The notes under the pieces were generated by a model. The model saw only the letters and a list, made by a program, of their open reading frames with translations. It made no database searches and was not told the DNA's origin. Both the position numbers and the translations under genes were made by a program. Shown piece by piece: positions 21,411 to 31,563 of a stretch of 64,000 nt of DNA (positions are counted from its first letter, which is position 1; each line of letters opens with the position of its first letter). This DNA is from CAVTND01 sp963735955. GTDB taxonomy: Bacteria > Pseudomonadota > Gammaproteobacteria > Burkholderiales > Burkholderiaceae_F. The stretch is taken from the NCBI GenBank assembly GCA_963735955.1, contig CAVTND010000003.1:1-64000 (forward strand), read 5' to 3'.

Positions 21411-22061
21411 AGTGACGCTCCCACGATGCTTGGCAAATACATGAAGAACGGACCTGGCCCGTTCGTGCACGGGCAGTGGAGCGAGTACCGGAGTGCCACA
21501 TGCCAGCGCTCGCAGCAGAGCCGGCACGCAAGCGCCCGGCCTCGTTCCGCGTCCCGTCGAGTTAAAGCCCTGATTCATCACATCCCCCGAATCGCCACTG
21601 CGCAGCGGCGACTCCACGGCCGCTATCACGAACTTCAGGCGACGCGGCGACAAGTCGCGCAACCGCTTCCGACGGCGGGGCCCTTCCCCCTAAAGTGATG
21701 GTGGGGGTTACCTACTCCCCGGTGACCTCTGATTGAAGTCAGAGTGGCAGCGTGATTGGTTTCGATGCGACTGACGCCAGTGCGGTCTGCTTGCCGCGGT
21801 TACTTGGGCATCGCAAAGCGAGCGCAGTACGAATTCGCGTGCACATCTGAGTGCCGATGCGTGGCCGGCGCCGAAGAGGACCGAGGCAGATGTCTCCCTC
21901 GGAGGCGTGTCGCGTTGGGACCAGCGCCGATCGAATGCAAGCCGTTGCGGCGGTCGTCACATTGCTGACGAGCCACGGCGACGAATCTCCTTGTCGGTAC
22001 TGAGATTGAAGATTGCGTTCGGGAAAGCGGCCTGACGCGGGCCGAGGTATTGCGAGACCTG

Positions 22062-22077
22062 TTGCTTACCTAAGCAA
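22062..22077. promoter_or_regulatory. Perfect inverted repeat TTGCTTA-CC-TAAGCAA
   Basis: A 7-bp perfect dyad with a 2-base spacer in the shared control region, typical in size for a dimeric regulator. The NarL-type regulator at 32480 belongs to a family that binds short dyads, so it is one candidate; this is inference. It lies about 40 bases before the TAAG cluster at 22118. Confidence 0.4.
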
Positions 22078-22117
22078 GTCGGCCAGGGGAGCGACTGCAA
22101 CTCGTTACTCAATTTGC

Positions 22118-22140
22118 GTAAGACAGCTTAAGAAATTAAG
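22118..22140. promoter_or_regulatory. Triple TAAG repeat cluster
   Basis: GTAAG at 22118, CTTAAG at 22127 and ATTAAG at 22135 form three direct TAAG units spaced about 10 and 8 bases apart. The pattern resembles the TTAAG tandem sites at 2681 and 35035 and fits an OmpR/PmrA-type regulator box. It could tie the secretion and oxidase operons to the QseB-like regulator at 3037. Confidence 0.4.
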
Positions 22141-22522
22141 GCGGGTTCAGAAAGTGCACCTCGTCTTAGCCATGCAGTGCACCTACGGAGCCGTTTCGCA
22201 CTGATCGACGCTGCGTCGAACGCCGTGTCAACAGCGATTCGGACTGCGGCAGTCGTCACTGTCGAGGAGGCCATCCCCTTCCGAAAGTAGGGAACCACCC
22301 CAGACCCGAGGCCGCTTACCTATGCTGGTATTGCGCACTCAACGGAGACGCCGGTACCGAAATTGCGGGAGAGAAGGGGTGTCTCTGGGCGGGCTTTCCC
22401 CCAACGGCATGTCGAAACGTCGGTGTGTCGTGCGGGCATGTACGTAGTCGATCTGGATGAGCAGTGCGGTAGACGCGGTCGCATTGGACGCCGCGCAGTC
22501 GACCGGGGAAGGAAGGAAAGCA

Positions 22523-23002
22523 ATGCCCGTACTTCATCAGCCACGGCGGTCGCGCCGGCGAATCCTGCGCCGTCCGAACATCGGCTTCACCCTGCTCGAG
22601 TTGCTGGTTGTCGTTGTCATCATCGGCCTGCTGGCAGGACTGGTGGCGCCGCGCTACTTCGACCAGGTGGGCAAGACGAATACCAAGATTGCCAAGGCCC
22701 AGATCGATTCCCTCGAGAAGGCTCTCGATCAGTACCGGCTCGACGTGGGCAGCTATCCGACGAGCGAACAGGGTCTGCTGGCGCTGAACAACAAGCCCAA
22801 CAACGTGGAGAAGTGGCAGGGACCCTACCTGAAGAAGGCGGTGCCGCCCGACCCGTGGGGTCGTCCCTACCGCTACAAGTCGCCGGGCGACCATTCCGAC
22901 TACGACATCTTTTCGTACGGCGCAGACGGTCAACCGGGCGGAACGAGTGAAAACGCCGACGTCACGTCGTGGAGCGGTCCGGTGGTCGGAGCCGCGCAAT
23001 GA
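22523..23002 (+). CDS. gspG: Major pseudopilin GspG
   Basis: The start at 22523 follows a GGAAGGAAAG ribosome site. The protein is 159 residues. A basic leader ends at Gly before the class III signal GFTLLELLVVVVIIGLLAGL; prepilin peptidase should cleave after the Gly, and Glu5 is present. The body has the GspG landmarks KAQIDSLEKALDQYRLDVG, YPTSEQGLLAL and GPYLKKAVPPDPWGRPY, ending with the calcium-site-like region YDIFSYGADGQPGG. GspG builds the pseudopilus that pushes substrates through the secretin. It opens the rightward operon and overlaps gspF by ATGA. Intact. Confidence 0.93.
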   Translation: MPVLHQPRRSRRRILRRPNIGFTLLELLVVVVIIGLLAGLVAPRYFDQVGKTNTKIAKAQIDSLEKALDQYRLDVGSYPTSEQGLLALNNKPNNVEKWQGPYLKKAVPPDPWGRPYRYKSPGDHSDYDIFSYGADGQPGGTSENADVTSWSGPVVGAAQ

Positions 23003-24221
23003 ACGCAGGTCGGTGCATCGCTGTTCGACGTCGTCGCGGTCGCTGCCAACGGCGCGGTGCAGGCGCAGCGCGTATCAGCGCCGAGCGAACAGCAGGCGAC
23101 CCAGCAGCTGCAGCTCGCCAACCTGCGCGTGCTCTCATGCCGGCCGGCGCCAGCGTCACGCTGGGCGTTCGCGACTCTTGCTGCCGCGCCGGCGCGCGCG
23201 ACTGCAGGTCAGCCTGTTTACCGAGGAACTGGCGGCCCTGCTCGATGCCGGCCTCGGCATGGTCGATGCGATACGCACGCTCGCGCTGAAGGAGCGCGAC
23301 GAATCCGCGCGCCGGGCGATCGAGCGCGTCGCCACCGACCTGACCGAAGGACTGCCTCTTTCGCAGGCGCTGACGAACCAGCCGGCCACGTTTCCTGCAT
23401 TGCTGATCGCGACTGTCGCCGCCAGCGAGCAGACCGGCGATCTGGTGTCGGCGCTGCGACGCTACGCCGCCCACCTGGAGACGCTGTACGAGCTGCGCAA
23501 CAAGGTGATCGGAGCCGCGATCTATCCGGCACTGCTGCTGACGGTCGGCGGGCTGGTCGTACTCTTCCTGCTCGGCGTCGTCGTGCCGCGCTTCGCGCAG
23601 CTGCTCGAAGGTGCGCACCGGGATCTGCCGGCGGCGTCCAGTTTCCTGCTCGGTTGGGGCAAGGCGATCTCTGCGCATCCCTGGATTTTCGTCAGTGCGC
23701 TGGTCGCCGCCGGCGCCCTCCTTGTCTCGCAAGTGCTGCGCGCCATGCGCAATGGCTGGCAGATTCCAGGACTGCAGCGGCTGTGGATCGTCGGGCCGCT
23801 GGTGCGCATGTTCCGTCACGCGCAGTTCTTCCGCACGGCCGCCATGCTGGTGCAGGGAGGCATTCCGGCATTGCGCGCCTTCACGATGTGCCGCCCGCTG
23901 CTGACGCCCGAGGATCAGCGCGGGCTGGACAAGGCCGCAACGGAGATCTCGGAAGGCAAACGCATCGGCCCGGCGCTGGCTGCCGTGCAGATTGCCGACC
24001 CCGTGGCACTGCGCATGCTCGAGGTCGCGCAACGCACCGGTCGTCTGGCCGAGGTGCTGGCCCGCATCGCGCAGTTTCAGGAAGCGCAACTCGCGCGGGC
24101 GGTCACAGTCGCATCGCGCCTGATCGAGCCGGCGCTGATGATCTTCATCGGGCTCGTGATCGGCGGGATCGTCGTGCTGATGTACCTGCCGATCTTCGAT
24201 CTCGCCTCGAGCCTGCAGTAA
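22999..24221 (+). CDS. gspF: Inner-membrane platform protein GspF (frameshifted)
   Basis: ATG at 22999 overlaps the gspG stop. The N-terminus resolves in a shifted frame as SLFDVVAVAANGAVQAQRVSA, typical of GspF. The main body from about 23200 is one clean frame: FTEELAALLDAGLGMVDAIR, then 'NKVIGAAIYPALLLTVGGLV' (first membrane helix), a repeat of the GspF fold after about residue 250, and a final helix LMIFIGLVIGGIVVLMYLP with the usual 'PIFDLASSLQ' end. About 400 residues expected. Frame changes occur near 23015, 23150 and 23200. GspF forms the membrane platform that couples the GspE ATPase to pseudopilus growth. Confidence 0.88.
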
Positions 24222-24231
24222 GGATGTCGCG

Positions 24232-25928
24232 ATGAACGCGCCCGCCACTGTCGGCTCCGTGCTCAGCGAAGAAGTCGTGCGCTCGGCGCTGGTGCAGGCG
24301 CAGGGCCACCGTCCGGTCGAAGCACTGAACGCGCTGCTCGGCTTGCCGAAGGAAGACTTCGTCGCGCAGGCGGCGCGGTACTTCAGCCTCGAACCGCTGA
24401 CGATGGCCGAGCTGCGCAGTTGCACGCCCGACTTCACGTTGATCAGCTACGTGGAAGCGACGCAGCGGCTGTGCGTGGCGGTGACCGACGCGGCACAGCG
24501 GCGGCTGCTCGTGCTGGCCGATCCGCTCGACGCGCGCACACGCGCCTGGGCCACACACCGGCTGCGTCGGCAAAGCGCGAAGTGACCTTGTCTGGGCGCT
24601 GGCCGACGGCGACGACCTGCGCGCGTTCCTGACGCTGGCAGAAAAGTCGATGCGTGCGATGGACGCCGTCGGCCTTGCGCTCCGTGACCGCCGCCGAGCA
24701 CGACTCGCTGGCGTTGTCGGTATCGATCGCCGATATCAGCGCCTCCGACAGCCCGATCGTACGGCTGGTGGACTCGACCATCCACGATGCGCTGAAGTCC
24801 GAGGCGAGCGACATCCACCTGGAAACGCAGCGCAGCGGGCTGGTCATCAAGTACCGCATCGACGGCGTGCTCGAGGTCGTCAAGCGTGTCGATGGCCTCG
24901 AAGCCGCACATCAGGTGCTGTCGCGCGTGAAGGTGATCGCGGAACTCGACATCGCCGAGCGCCGTATCCCGCAGGACGGCCGCTTCAAGGTCGCTGTCGA
25001 CGGCCGCGAGATCGATCTGCGCGTCTCGATCATGCCGAACCTGTTCGGCGAGGACGCTGTGCTGCGCATACTCGACCGCCAGCATCTGTCCGGGCAGACG
25101 CGCCAGATCAAGCTGGAAAACCTCGGCTTCGAGCCGGGCGTGCTCGACGTTCGTGCGCAACCTCTCGACGCTGCCCTACGGCCTGCTGCTGGTGACCGGG
25201 CCGACCGGCAGCGGCAAGACGACCACGCTGTACGCGGCGCTGTCGGAAATCAACACCGGCCTGGACAAGATCATCACGATCGAAGACCCGGTCGAGTACC
25301 AGGTCGCCGACGTGCTGCAGATCCCGGTCAACGAGAAGAAGGGGCTGACGTTCGCACGCGGACTGCGTTCGATCCTGCGGCACGATCCCGACAAGATCAT
25401 GGTCGGCGAGATACGCGACCCGGAGACGGCGCAGATCGCGGTGCAGGCGGCGCTCACTGGACACCAGGTGTTCACGACCGTGCACGCCAACAATGTGTTC
25501 GACGTTATCGGCCGCTTCGTCAACATGGGCGTCGACACCTACAGCTTCGTCTCGGCGCTCAACGGCATCCTGGCGCAACGACTGGTACGTCTGACGTGCA
25601 CACAGTGCGCCAAGCGCTACAACCCTTCGGCCGCCGAGCTGGCGCACTCGAAGATCACCGTGCCCAAAGGACGAAGTCGTCGTTCATGCGCGGGCTCGGC
25701 TGCGCGCATTGCCGCGGCACTGGCTACAAGGGCCGCAAGGCAATCGCCGAAACGCTCGAGCTGACCGACACGCTGCGCGACCTGCTCGCCGAGCGCGCCT
25801 CGCTTTCGCGAATCAAGGCGGCCGCGCACGAGGTCGGTTTCCAGTCGCTGCGCGAGGCCGCGGTCGCGGCGGCTGTGGCCGGCGTCACCACGCTTGAAGA
25901 GATCAACCGTGTTACGCCCGTTTCATAG
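24232..25928 (+). CDS. gspE: Secretion ATPase GspE (frameshifted)
   Basis: Starts 10 bases after gspF. The N-terminal domain (residues 1-115) is MshE/GspE N-terminal-like. The ATPase core has the Walker A GPTGSGKTTTLYAAL, Asp box TIEDPVEYQV, Walker B DPDKIMVGEIRDPETA and His box TGHQVFTTVHAN. A Cys4 zinc site is present near the end (LTCTQCAKRY, then GCAHCRGTGYKGR). Frame changes occur near 24578, 24590, 24670, 25150 and 25665; around 24590 one G seems missing where GTCTGG should continue the frame as VWALADGDD. It powers assembly of the pseudopilus from the cytoplasmic side. Confidence 0.9.
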
Positions 25929-26692
25929 TCGACTGCGAGCCAATCTCGGCGACGACGGCGCCAGCGTCTGGCTGCTGCGCTGGCAGACCAACGGTCGTCG
26001 GTCGGTCGTTCATTCCGGCGTGGTGAAAGTGGAGCCGGCCTCGCCCGACATTGAGTAAGGTCGTTGGCGCCCTGGACCAGGCTTTGCGTGAGGCCAGCGA
26101 AGCCGGCCACGACCTGAGCGGGCTGCGCTGCGACGTTGTCATCGCCGACGCCTGGATGCTGTACGACGTCATCGAAGCGGACCTCGACGACACCCAGCGC
26201 CGCGTCGTCGACGATCTGGTCAGCGCTGCGCTGGCCGACACGGCAGGCGTCAAGCCCGGCGATCTCGTCACGCGCTGGCAGCGGCAGGGCGCCGCCCGCA
26301 GCTTCGCCTGCGCACTGCCGGCCGGCGTGTTGCAGGCGCTGCAGACCCTGCTGCGGCAACACAAGGTGCGGCTGGGATCGGTCAACGGCGAGCTGGTTCG
26401 CGTATTCAACGCCAACCGGCACGGGCTCTCGCCCAAGCGTTCGGTGCTCGCGGTTGCGCGCCCTACCGGTACGCAACTCGGCCTGATCGTCGACGGCGGC
26501 TTTGCCGCGCTTCGCTTCGAGCCCGGAATCAGGGACGCGACGCCATTGCTCGAGCGCAGCCATGCCCTGATGCGCTGCGCGGGGTTCGGACCGGACCCGA
26601 CAACGCAGTACTACGCGGACGAGACGCTGCCGACGACCCTGCGACACCGTGGCTGGGACGGACACCGCGGCAACCGTGGCTCCAGCGACTGA
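25909..26692 (+). CDS. PilM/GspL-like cytoplasmic assembly protein (frameshifted)
   Basis: A GTG at 25909 overlaps the end of gspE by 20 bases and starts LRPFHSRLRANLGDDGASVW. After one frame change near 26050 the protein continues SKVVGALDQALREASEAG and then an actin-like/PilM-type body (LRCDVVIADAWMLYDVIEADL, ALPAGVLQALQTLLRQHKVRL, RSVLAVARPTGTQLGLIVDGG). No membrane helix is visible, which favours PilM over a full GspL. In type IV pilus-like machines PilM recruits PilN and links to the ATPase. The C-terminus is uncertain: another frame reads on to a stop near 26719. Confidence 0.6.
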
Positions 26693-26706
26693 CATCCAGA
26701 AGCGAC

Positions 26707-27235
26707 CTTGCGCGGCTTGACCTCGACCTCTCGCCAACGCGTCCACGCGTGTCCCTTGCCAGCTGGCTGCTGCTGGCCGCCGGCGTACTGGCGGCAGCGC
26801 TTGACCACCCTGCAATTCCAGTCCGCCAATGCGGAACGCCAGTCGCGAGGCGCGCGAGTTGCGGTCGCTCGAAGCTTCGCTGAGCGAACCGGCGGGCGAC
26901 AGGCACCACGCCTGCCACGGTTCAGGATGCACGCGGCGCGCGCGCAACCGCCGCCGCCCAGCGCGAACTGCAGGTGCCATGGGCAACGCTGTTCGGCGCG
27001 CTCGAATCGGTCGCCGCGCGCAACGTCGCTCTGCTGTCGATAGAGCCTTCGGCGCAGCGACAGGAAGTGCGCATCACGGCGGAAGCCAAGAACAGCGGCG
27101 CCATGCTCGATTTTCTCGATGCGCTGCGCGGACAGCTCGCTGCGCGAGGTCGTGCTGGTGTCACACCAGATTCAGGCGCAAGCGCCCGGTGCACCCCTCC
27201 GGTTCCAGGCGCGTGCGCAATGGGTGACGCCATGA
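26707..27235 (+). CDS. PilN-like bitopic membrane protein (frameshifted, start uncertain)
   Basis: The coding signal begins with ARLDLDLSPTRPRVSLASWL, leading into one membrane helix (LLLAAGVLAAAL). A coiled segment follows in another frame (REARELRSLEASLSEPAGD), then a ferredoxin-like PilN domain (WATLFGALESVAARNVALL, RQEVRITAEAKNSGAMLDFL) ending LRFQARAQWVTP at TGA 27233-27235. No good ATG precedes the first residues, so the start is placed at the first coding codon. It overlaps the next gene by ATGA. Three or more indels. Role by family: links PilM to PilO in the inner membrane. Confidence 0.55.
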
Positions 27236-27800
27236 ATGCCCGACTGACCTGGGAGAGGCGCGTCCGACGCTGGACGCGCCAGCTGGTCGAGCGGTTCGGC
27301 GCTTTCGGACTGATCGGCATCGGTCTGCTGCTGCTTGCGCTCGGACTGGCGGTCGTCTGCGCCGCAACTGACGCGTGATGCGGAAGTGCTGCGCGAGCAG
27401 GCCGACCGTACGCGCGGACGTCTGGACGACGCGCGCCGGGAGCTTGCGCAGCGGCCGGGATCGGCACAGCGCACGGCACAGCTGCGCGAGTCGTTCCCGA
27501 CGGTCGATCAGGCAACCGCCGATCTGCGCGTGATCTTCGACACCGCCCAGAACGAACCGCGTCGAACTCGTCAAGGGCGAGTACTCGCTGGCGCAAACCG
27601 AGGATGCGATCCGGCTGCGGCGCCTTGAGGTCACCTTTCCACTCAAGGAGCGCTACGTCACGGTCAAGAGTTTCGTCGCCGGGGTGCTGAACGCGGTACC
27701 GCATGCCAGTCTCGCCGAGCTGCGCCTCGAGCGCAGTGCCGCCAACGTCGACCAGATCGACGCGCGAGTTCACTTCACCTTGTTTTACCGCGAGCCATAG
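27232..27800 (+). CDS. PilO-like inner-membrane protein (frameshifted)
   Basis: ATG 27232 overlaps the PilN-like stop. A basic start MNARLTWERRVRRWTRQLVERF is followed by one membrane helix (LIGIGLLLLALGLAVVC). A coiled coil then reads on in shifted frames (LTRDAEVLREQADRTRGRLDD, TAQLRESFPTVDQATADLRV), ending in a small alpha/beta domain (RLRRLEVTFPLKERYVTVKSF, VDQIDARVHFTLFYREP). Length and layout fit PilO, which dimerises with PilN. Frame changes occur near 27360 and 27555. The stop TAG at 27798 lies one base before the next ATG. Confidence 0.58.
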
Positions 27801-27801
27801 C

Positions 27802-28476
27802 ATGCCAACGCAGCTCAAGCTCGCACACTTGATCGTGCTCGCCACCGCGGGGGGAACGGCGTTCTACGGATCGAGTCGGCTCGCTACATCGGATGCGGCC
27901 GATACGGTCGCGGAACCTGTTGTGCGATCAAAGCCTGCAGCAGTCGACTCCGCGCGGGCCGGGCCCGCGCCGCAGAATGCCGCGCCGGGTGAGTCCGTGA
28001 CAACCGAATCAACTCAAGGCGATGGGGCGCCAGGCGAAACGGCGCAGGCCACTTCCGTTGCAGCTGAGCCGCTGCGCGTCGCGTCCGTGGACCCAGCCGC
28101 GCCTGACGCTGCAGCGGCGACGGTGACGGACGCACCGACAGGCGCTCGCTTCGAGGTGAACCGGACCGCCAATGCGTTTCCCAGCGTCAGCTGGACACCG
28201 CCCCCGCCGCCACCACCCCCGCCGCCGCCTCCTCCTCCCCCTCCTCCGCCGCCGAGCGCGCCAAGCCTGCCGTTCAAGTTCGTTGGGCTGATGGAGCAGA
28301 AGGCGGATCGACCGACTGCGTTCCTTGCCAAGGGCGATGCCCTGCACATCGTCAAGGTCGGTGACGTTGTCGACAGTGTGTATCGAGTCGAATCGCTTTC
28401 ACCGACACAGATCGTCGTCACGTACCTGCCGCTGAACCAGCGGCAGTCACTCAGTGTCGACGGAGGGCAAAAATGA
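27802..28476 (+). CDS. GspC/PilP-like linker protein with a 19-proline run
   Basis: An intact 224-residue protein. An N-terminal membrane helix (LKLAHLIVLATAGGTAFYGS) is followed by a low-complexity Ala/Pro/Thr region, then an unbroken run of 19 prolines (28198-28254) and a small beta domain: LPFKFVGLMEQKADRPTAFL, then GDALHIVKVGDVVDSVYRVE. The C-terminal domain resembles the homology region of GspC or PilP, which connects the inner-membrane platform to the secretin. I recall similar genes in Burkholderiales named after 'secretion system X'. The long polyproline would need EF-P for translation and gives a stiff periplasmic spacer. Overlaps the secretin start by ATGA. Confidence 0.72.
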   Translation: MPTQLKLAHLIVLATAGGTAFYGSSRLATSDAADTVAEPVVRSKPAAVDSARAGPAPQNAAPGESVTTESTQGDGAPGETAQATSVAAEPLRVASVDPAAPDAAAATVTDAPTGARFEVNRTANAFPSVSWTPPPPPPPPPPPPPPPPPPPSAPSLPFKFVGLMEQKADRPTAFLAKGDALHIVKVGDVVDSVYRVESLSPTQIVVTYLPLNQRQSLSVDGGQK

Positions 28477-31091
28477 CTCTGAAAATGCAGGCCCTGCGTC
28501 GCGGCCTGACGACTGCCGGTGTGCTGCTCGGCCTGGTTGGCTGTGCCGGCCAGCAGCTGAGTGCCGATGGGATGAAGCTGATCCAGGAGGGCCAGACCGA
28601 GAAGGGACTGGCGATGCTGGCCCGCGCGAGCGAAATGGAGCCGACGAATTCGCAGCTCCGCGTCGACTATCTGAAATATCAGCTGCTGACCGTCCGCGAG
28701 TGGTTGCGCCGCGGTGACGAAGCGCGCGCTGCCGGCCAGCCTGCGGTCGCGCGTGAAATGTACCTGGCGACGCTGCGCATCGATCCCAGCAACTACCGCG
28801 CCCGCCGCGGCCTGGAGGCGCTCGATACGGACGAACGCCACCGCGCGCTCGTCGTCGAGGCCAACAAGCTGCATGAATGGCGGCGACCTCGTCGGGGCGC
28901 GCGCCAAGCTGCGGCAGGTGCTGCTGGAGAACCCGTCACAGCCGGAGGCGCAGCGACTGCTGGCGCAGGTCAACGAACGCATGGAACGCGCCGAGGAAGC
29001 ACCGACAGAAGAGCACGGCATCGGTGCTCAAGAAGCCGGTCACGCTGCAGTTCCGTGACGCGAACGTCCGCATGGTGTTCGAAGCGCTGTCGCGCACGAC
29101 CGGACTCAACGTCATCTTCGACCGTGACGTGCGTGCCGACCTGAAGACGACGATCTTCGTGACGCAACGCTTCGGTCGGCGACACCGTCGACCTGATCCT
29201 GCTGCAGAACCAGCTCGAGAAGAAGGTGCTGAACGCCAACACGATGCTGATCTACCCAGCCACCGCCGCCAAGCAGAAGGAATTCCAGGACCTGAAGGTG
29301 CGCACGTTCCAGATCTCCAATGGCGACGCCAAGCACCTGCAGACGGTGCTGAAGACGGTGCTGAAGATCAAGGACATTGCGCTCGATGAACGTACCAATA
29401 CGCTGGTGATCCGCGACACGGCCGACGCCGTTGCGGTTGCCGAGAAGGTCGTCGCTGCCCACGACTTCCCGGATGCCGAAGGTGATGCTCGAAGTCGAGG
29501 TGCTCGAGGTCGCGCGCGATCGCCTGCTCGAACCTCGGAATCAAGTGGCCGGACAACGTCGACCATTTCGACGCCGCCATCGGCCGAATACGATCGGTGC
29601 GATGGCAGGACCTCTCGACCAGGGAGCTGCTGATCACGCCGCTGACGGTCGGATTCAACTTCAAGCTGGAGGACACCGACGCCAATCTGCTTGCCAGCCC
29701 GCGCATCCGCACGCGCAACAAGGAGAAGGCGCGCATCATGATCGGCGACAAGGTGCCGGTGATCACCAATACCACGACGCCGACTGGCCACCGGAGCCTC
29801 GGTCGTCACCGGATCGGTGCAGTACCTCGATGTCGGCATCAAGCTCGAAGTCGAGCCCCAGATCTACGCGGAGGGCGACGTCGGCATCAAGCTGTTTCTG
29901 GATGTCAGCAACATCGTGAAGGAAATTCCGGGCCGCAGGGCATCGCTGGCCTACCAGATCGGTACGCGCAGCGCACAGACCAACCTGCGGCTGCGCGATG
30001 GCGAGACGCAGATTCTCGGCGGGCTGATCAGCGAACTGGACCGCAAGACCGCATCGAAGGTGCCCGGTCTTGGCCAGTTGCCGGTGCTCGGGCGGCTGTT
30101 CACGAACAACAATTCAAGCCACGTAAAGACCGAGATCATCCTTTCGATCACGCCGCGCATCGTCCGCAGCGTCGCTACCGCCGACGCCAGTCTGCGCGAC
30201 ATCTACTCGGGCACGGAATCGTCGATGCGTCAGGCGCCGTTGCGGCTGGATCCGGTCGGCGCGGCCGGCGGTGCACCGACCGTGGTCAGCGGCGTAGCTC
30301 CTGGGGGCTCACGCCCGGAAGCGCCGTCGATCGAGCGCACTCCGAGACCGACGACGGGCACCGGCGCGTCATCTGCCGCGGCGCCTACAGCAGAGCCGGC
30401 CACCGCAGGCGGCGCGCCCGCGGGCGCAGCGCCCCCAACTCCCGTCGGCGAAGCAGCTCCAGCGTCGGCTGAGCCGACTCCGTCGTCACCCGCGCCGAAC
30501 ACGGCGATCGAACCAACCTCTTCTTCTGGACCGCCCGCGAGTACATCGCCTTCAAGCGTATCGGCCACAAACGCGGTGGCTCCGCCCGCGTCGGCATCAA
30601 TCGCGGCGGCCGCTTCCGCGTCGTCACCAGGCGCAACTGCTCCGACGACCTCGGCGCCGAATCCGACGGCCGCAGGCCCAGGTCCGGCAGAACTGACCAT
30701 CAACGGGCCACCCAGCGTGCGTGTCGGCGAGGAATTCGACGTGACAATCGACGCTGCGATTTCAGCGCCGCTCAAAGGACTGCCACTGCTGATTCGCTTC
30801 GATCCGAAAGTGCTGACGTTCGTGGACGCAAGGCCAGACGACCTTGCGCGCAAGAGCGGCATCGAAGCCGCTACACCCAAACTGGAGCCGAGCACCGGGC
30901 GCCTTGGGGTCGATCTGCAGGCTGTCGGCCCTGCCCTGTCCGGCGAGGGCAAGCTCCTGAGGCTTCGCTTCGCGGCCAAAGCGGTGCGTCCGCAGACCGC
31001 GATTACTCTCGGACCGGCCAACCTGCCGGGCAATGTCGCAGCACGCAGCCCGGCACAGTCCACTTCACTGCGATTGCGAGTGGAGCCATGA
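28473..31091 (+). CDS. gspD: Secretin GspD with TPR N-terminus and cohesin-like C-terminus (frameshifted)
   Basis: The lipoprotein signal ends LLGLVGCAGQQL (lipobox LVGC). Residues up to about 180 form TPR-like helices (MKLIQEGQTEKGLAMLARAS, REMYLATLRIDPSNYRARRG). Next come secretin N domains (VTLQFRDANVRMVFEALS; VRTFQISNGDAKHLQTVL) and the secretin core (ITPLTVGFNFKLEDTDANLL, VGIKLEVEPQIYAEGDVGI, RDGETQILGGLISE, KVPGLGQLPVLGRLF). After TPRIVRSV a long Ala/Pro/Ser/Thr linker leads to a cohesin-like domain (INGPPSVRVGEEFDVTIDA, LPLLIRFDPKVLTFVDA). Frame changes occur near 28870, 29020, 29170, 29480, 29545 and 29795. It forms the outer-membrane pore of the system. Confidence 0.88.
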
Positions 31092-31561
31092 AGTTCGTAC
31101 GCGGCTTCACGCTGATCGAACTGCTCGTCACTCTGGTGCTCGTGAGCCTTGTGGCGTCCATCAGCGTGCCGCTGTACGAGGTTACGACAACCCGACTGCG
31201 CGAAGCCGAATTGCGTTCAGCGCTGCGTCAGATCCGTGCCGCGATCGACGCCTACAAGGCCGCGGCCGACTCCGGACTGATTGCCAAGGGTGTCACCGAG
31301 TCGGGATATCCGCCGTCGCTTGAAATCCTGGTGCAGGGAATCGATGTGCAGAACCTGGCGGGCGGCCGCCGCCTCGTGTTCCTGCGTCAGCTGCCGCGCG
31401 ATCCGTTCAGCCTGGAACAGGCCGCGCCACCGGCCCAGCACTGGGCCAACCGAAGCTACGGCAGTCCGCCGGACGACCCCCGGCCGGGCGACGACGTGTT
31501 CGACGTCGCATCGCGCTCTGATCGCGTCGGCCTGAACGGCGTTCCCTACCGGGAGTGGTGA
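31088..31561 (+). CDS. Pseudopilin (GspG/H-like)
   Basis: Starts by ATGA overlap with the secretin. It has a short leader and class III signal GFTLIELLVTLVLVSLVASI, with Glu5 present. The globular part (RSALRQIRAAIDAYKAAADS, SGYPPSLEILVQGIDVQNLA, FLRQLPRDPF) matches the GspG/PulG-type minor pseudopilins, but is longer and has an acidic, proline-rich end (SPPDDPRPGDDVFDVAS). Probably a minor pilin that caps or primes the pseudopilus. 157 residues, intact. Followed two bases later by a second pseudopilin. Confidence 0.85.
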   Translation: MKFVRGFTLIELLVTLVLVSLVASISVPLYEVTTTRLREAELRSALRQIRAAIDAYKAAADSGLIAKGVTESGYPPSLEILVQGIDVQNLAGGRRLVFLRQLPRDPFSLEQAAPPAQHWANRSYGSPPDDPRPGDDVFDVASRSDRVGLNGVPYREW

Positions 31562-31563
31562 GC

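Larger units (their letters stand above)
21411..22522. promoter_or_regulatory. 1.1 kb shared control region between two divergent operons
   Basis: No protein with convincing features is visible here. The region separates the oxidase/surface-protein operon (start 21410) from the secretion operon (start 22523). It is locally more AT-rich than its surroundings and carries a perfect inverted repeat at 22062-22077 and a cluster of TAAG repeats at 22118-22140. Both lie within about 460 bases of the gspG start. A 5' untranslated leader or small RNA could also lie here; I see no proof. Confidence 0.5.

Noticed and set aside
22316..22999. A 227-codon open frame antisense to gspG
   Set aside because: The gspG frame is unmistakable, and the antisense protein has no recognisable motif.
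28198..28254. C-rich repeat-like tract that could be a tandem repeat
   Set aside because: It encodes proline in frame with mixed codons inside an intact gene, so it is a coding run, not a mobile or CRISPR-type repeat.
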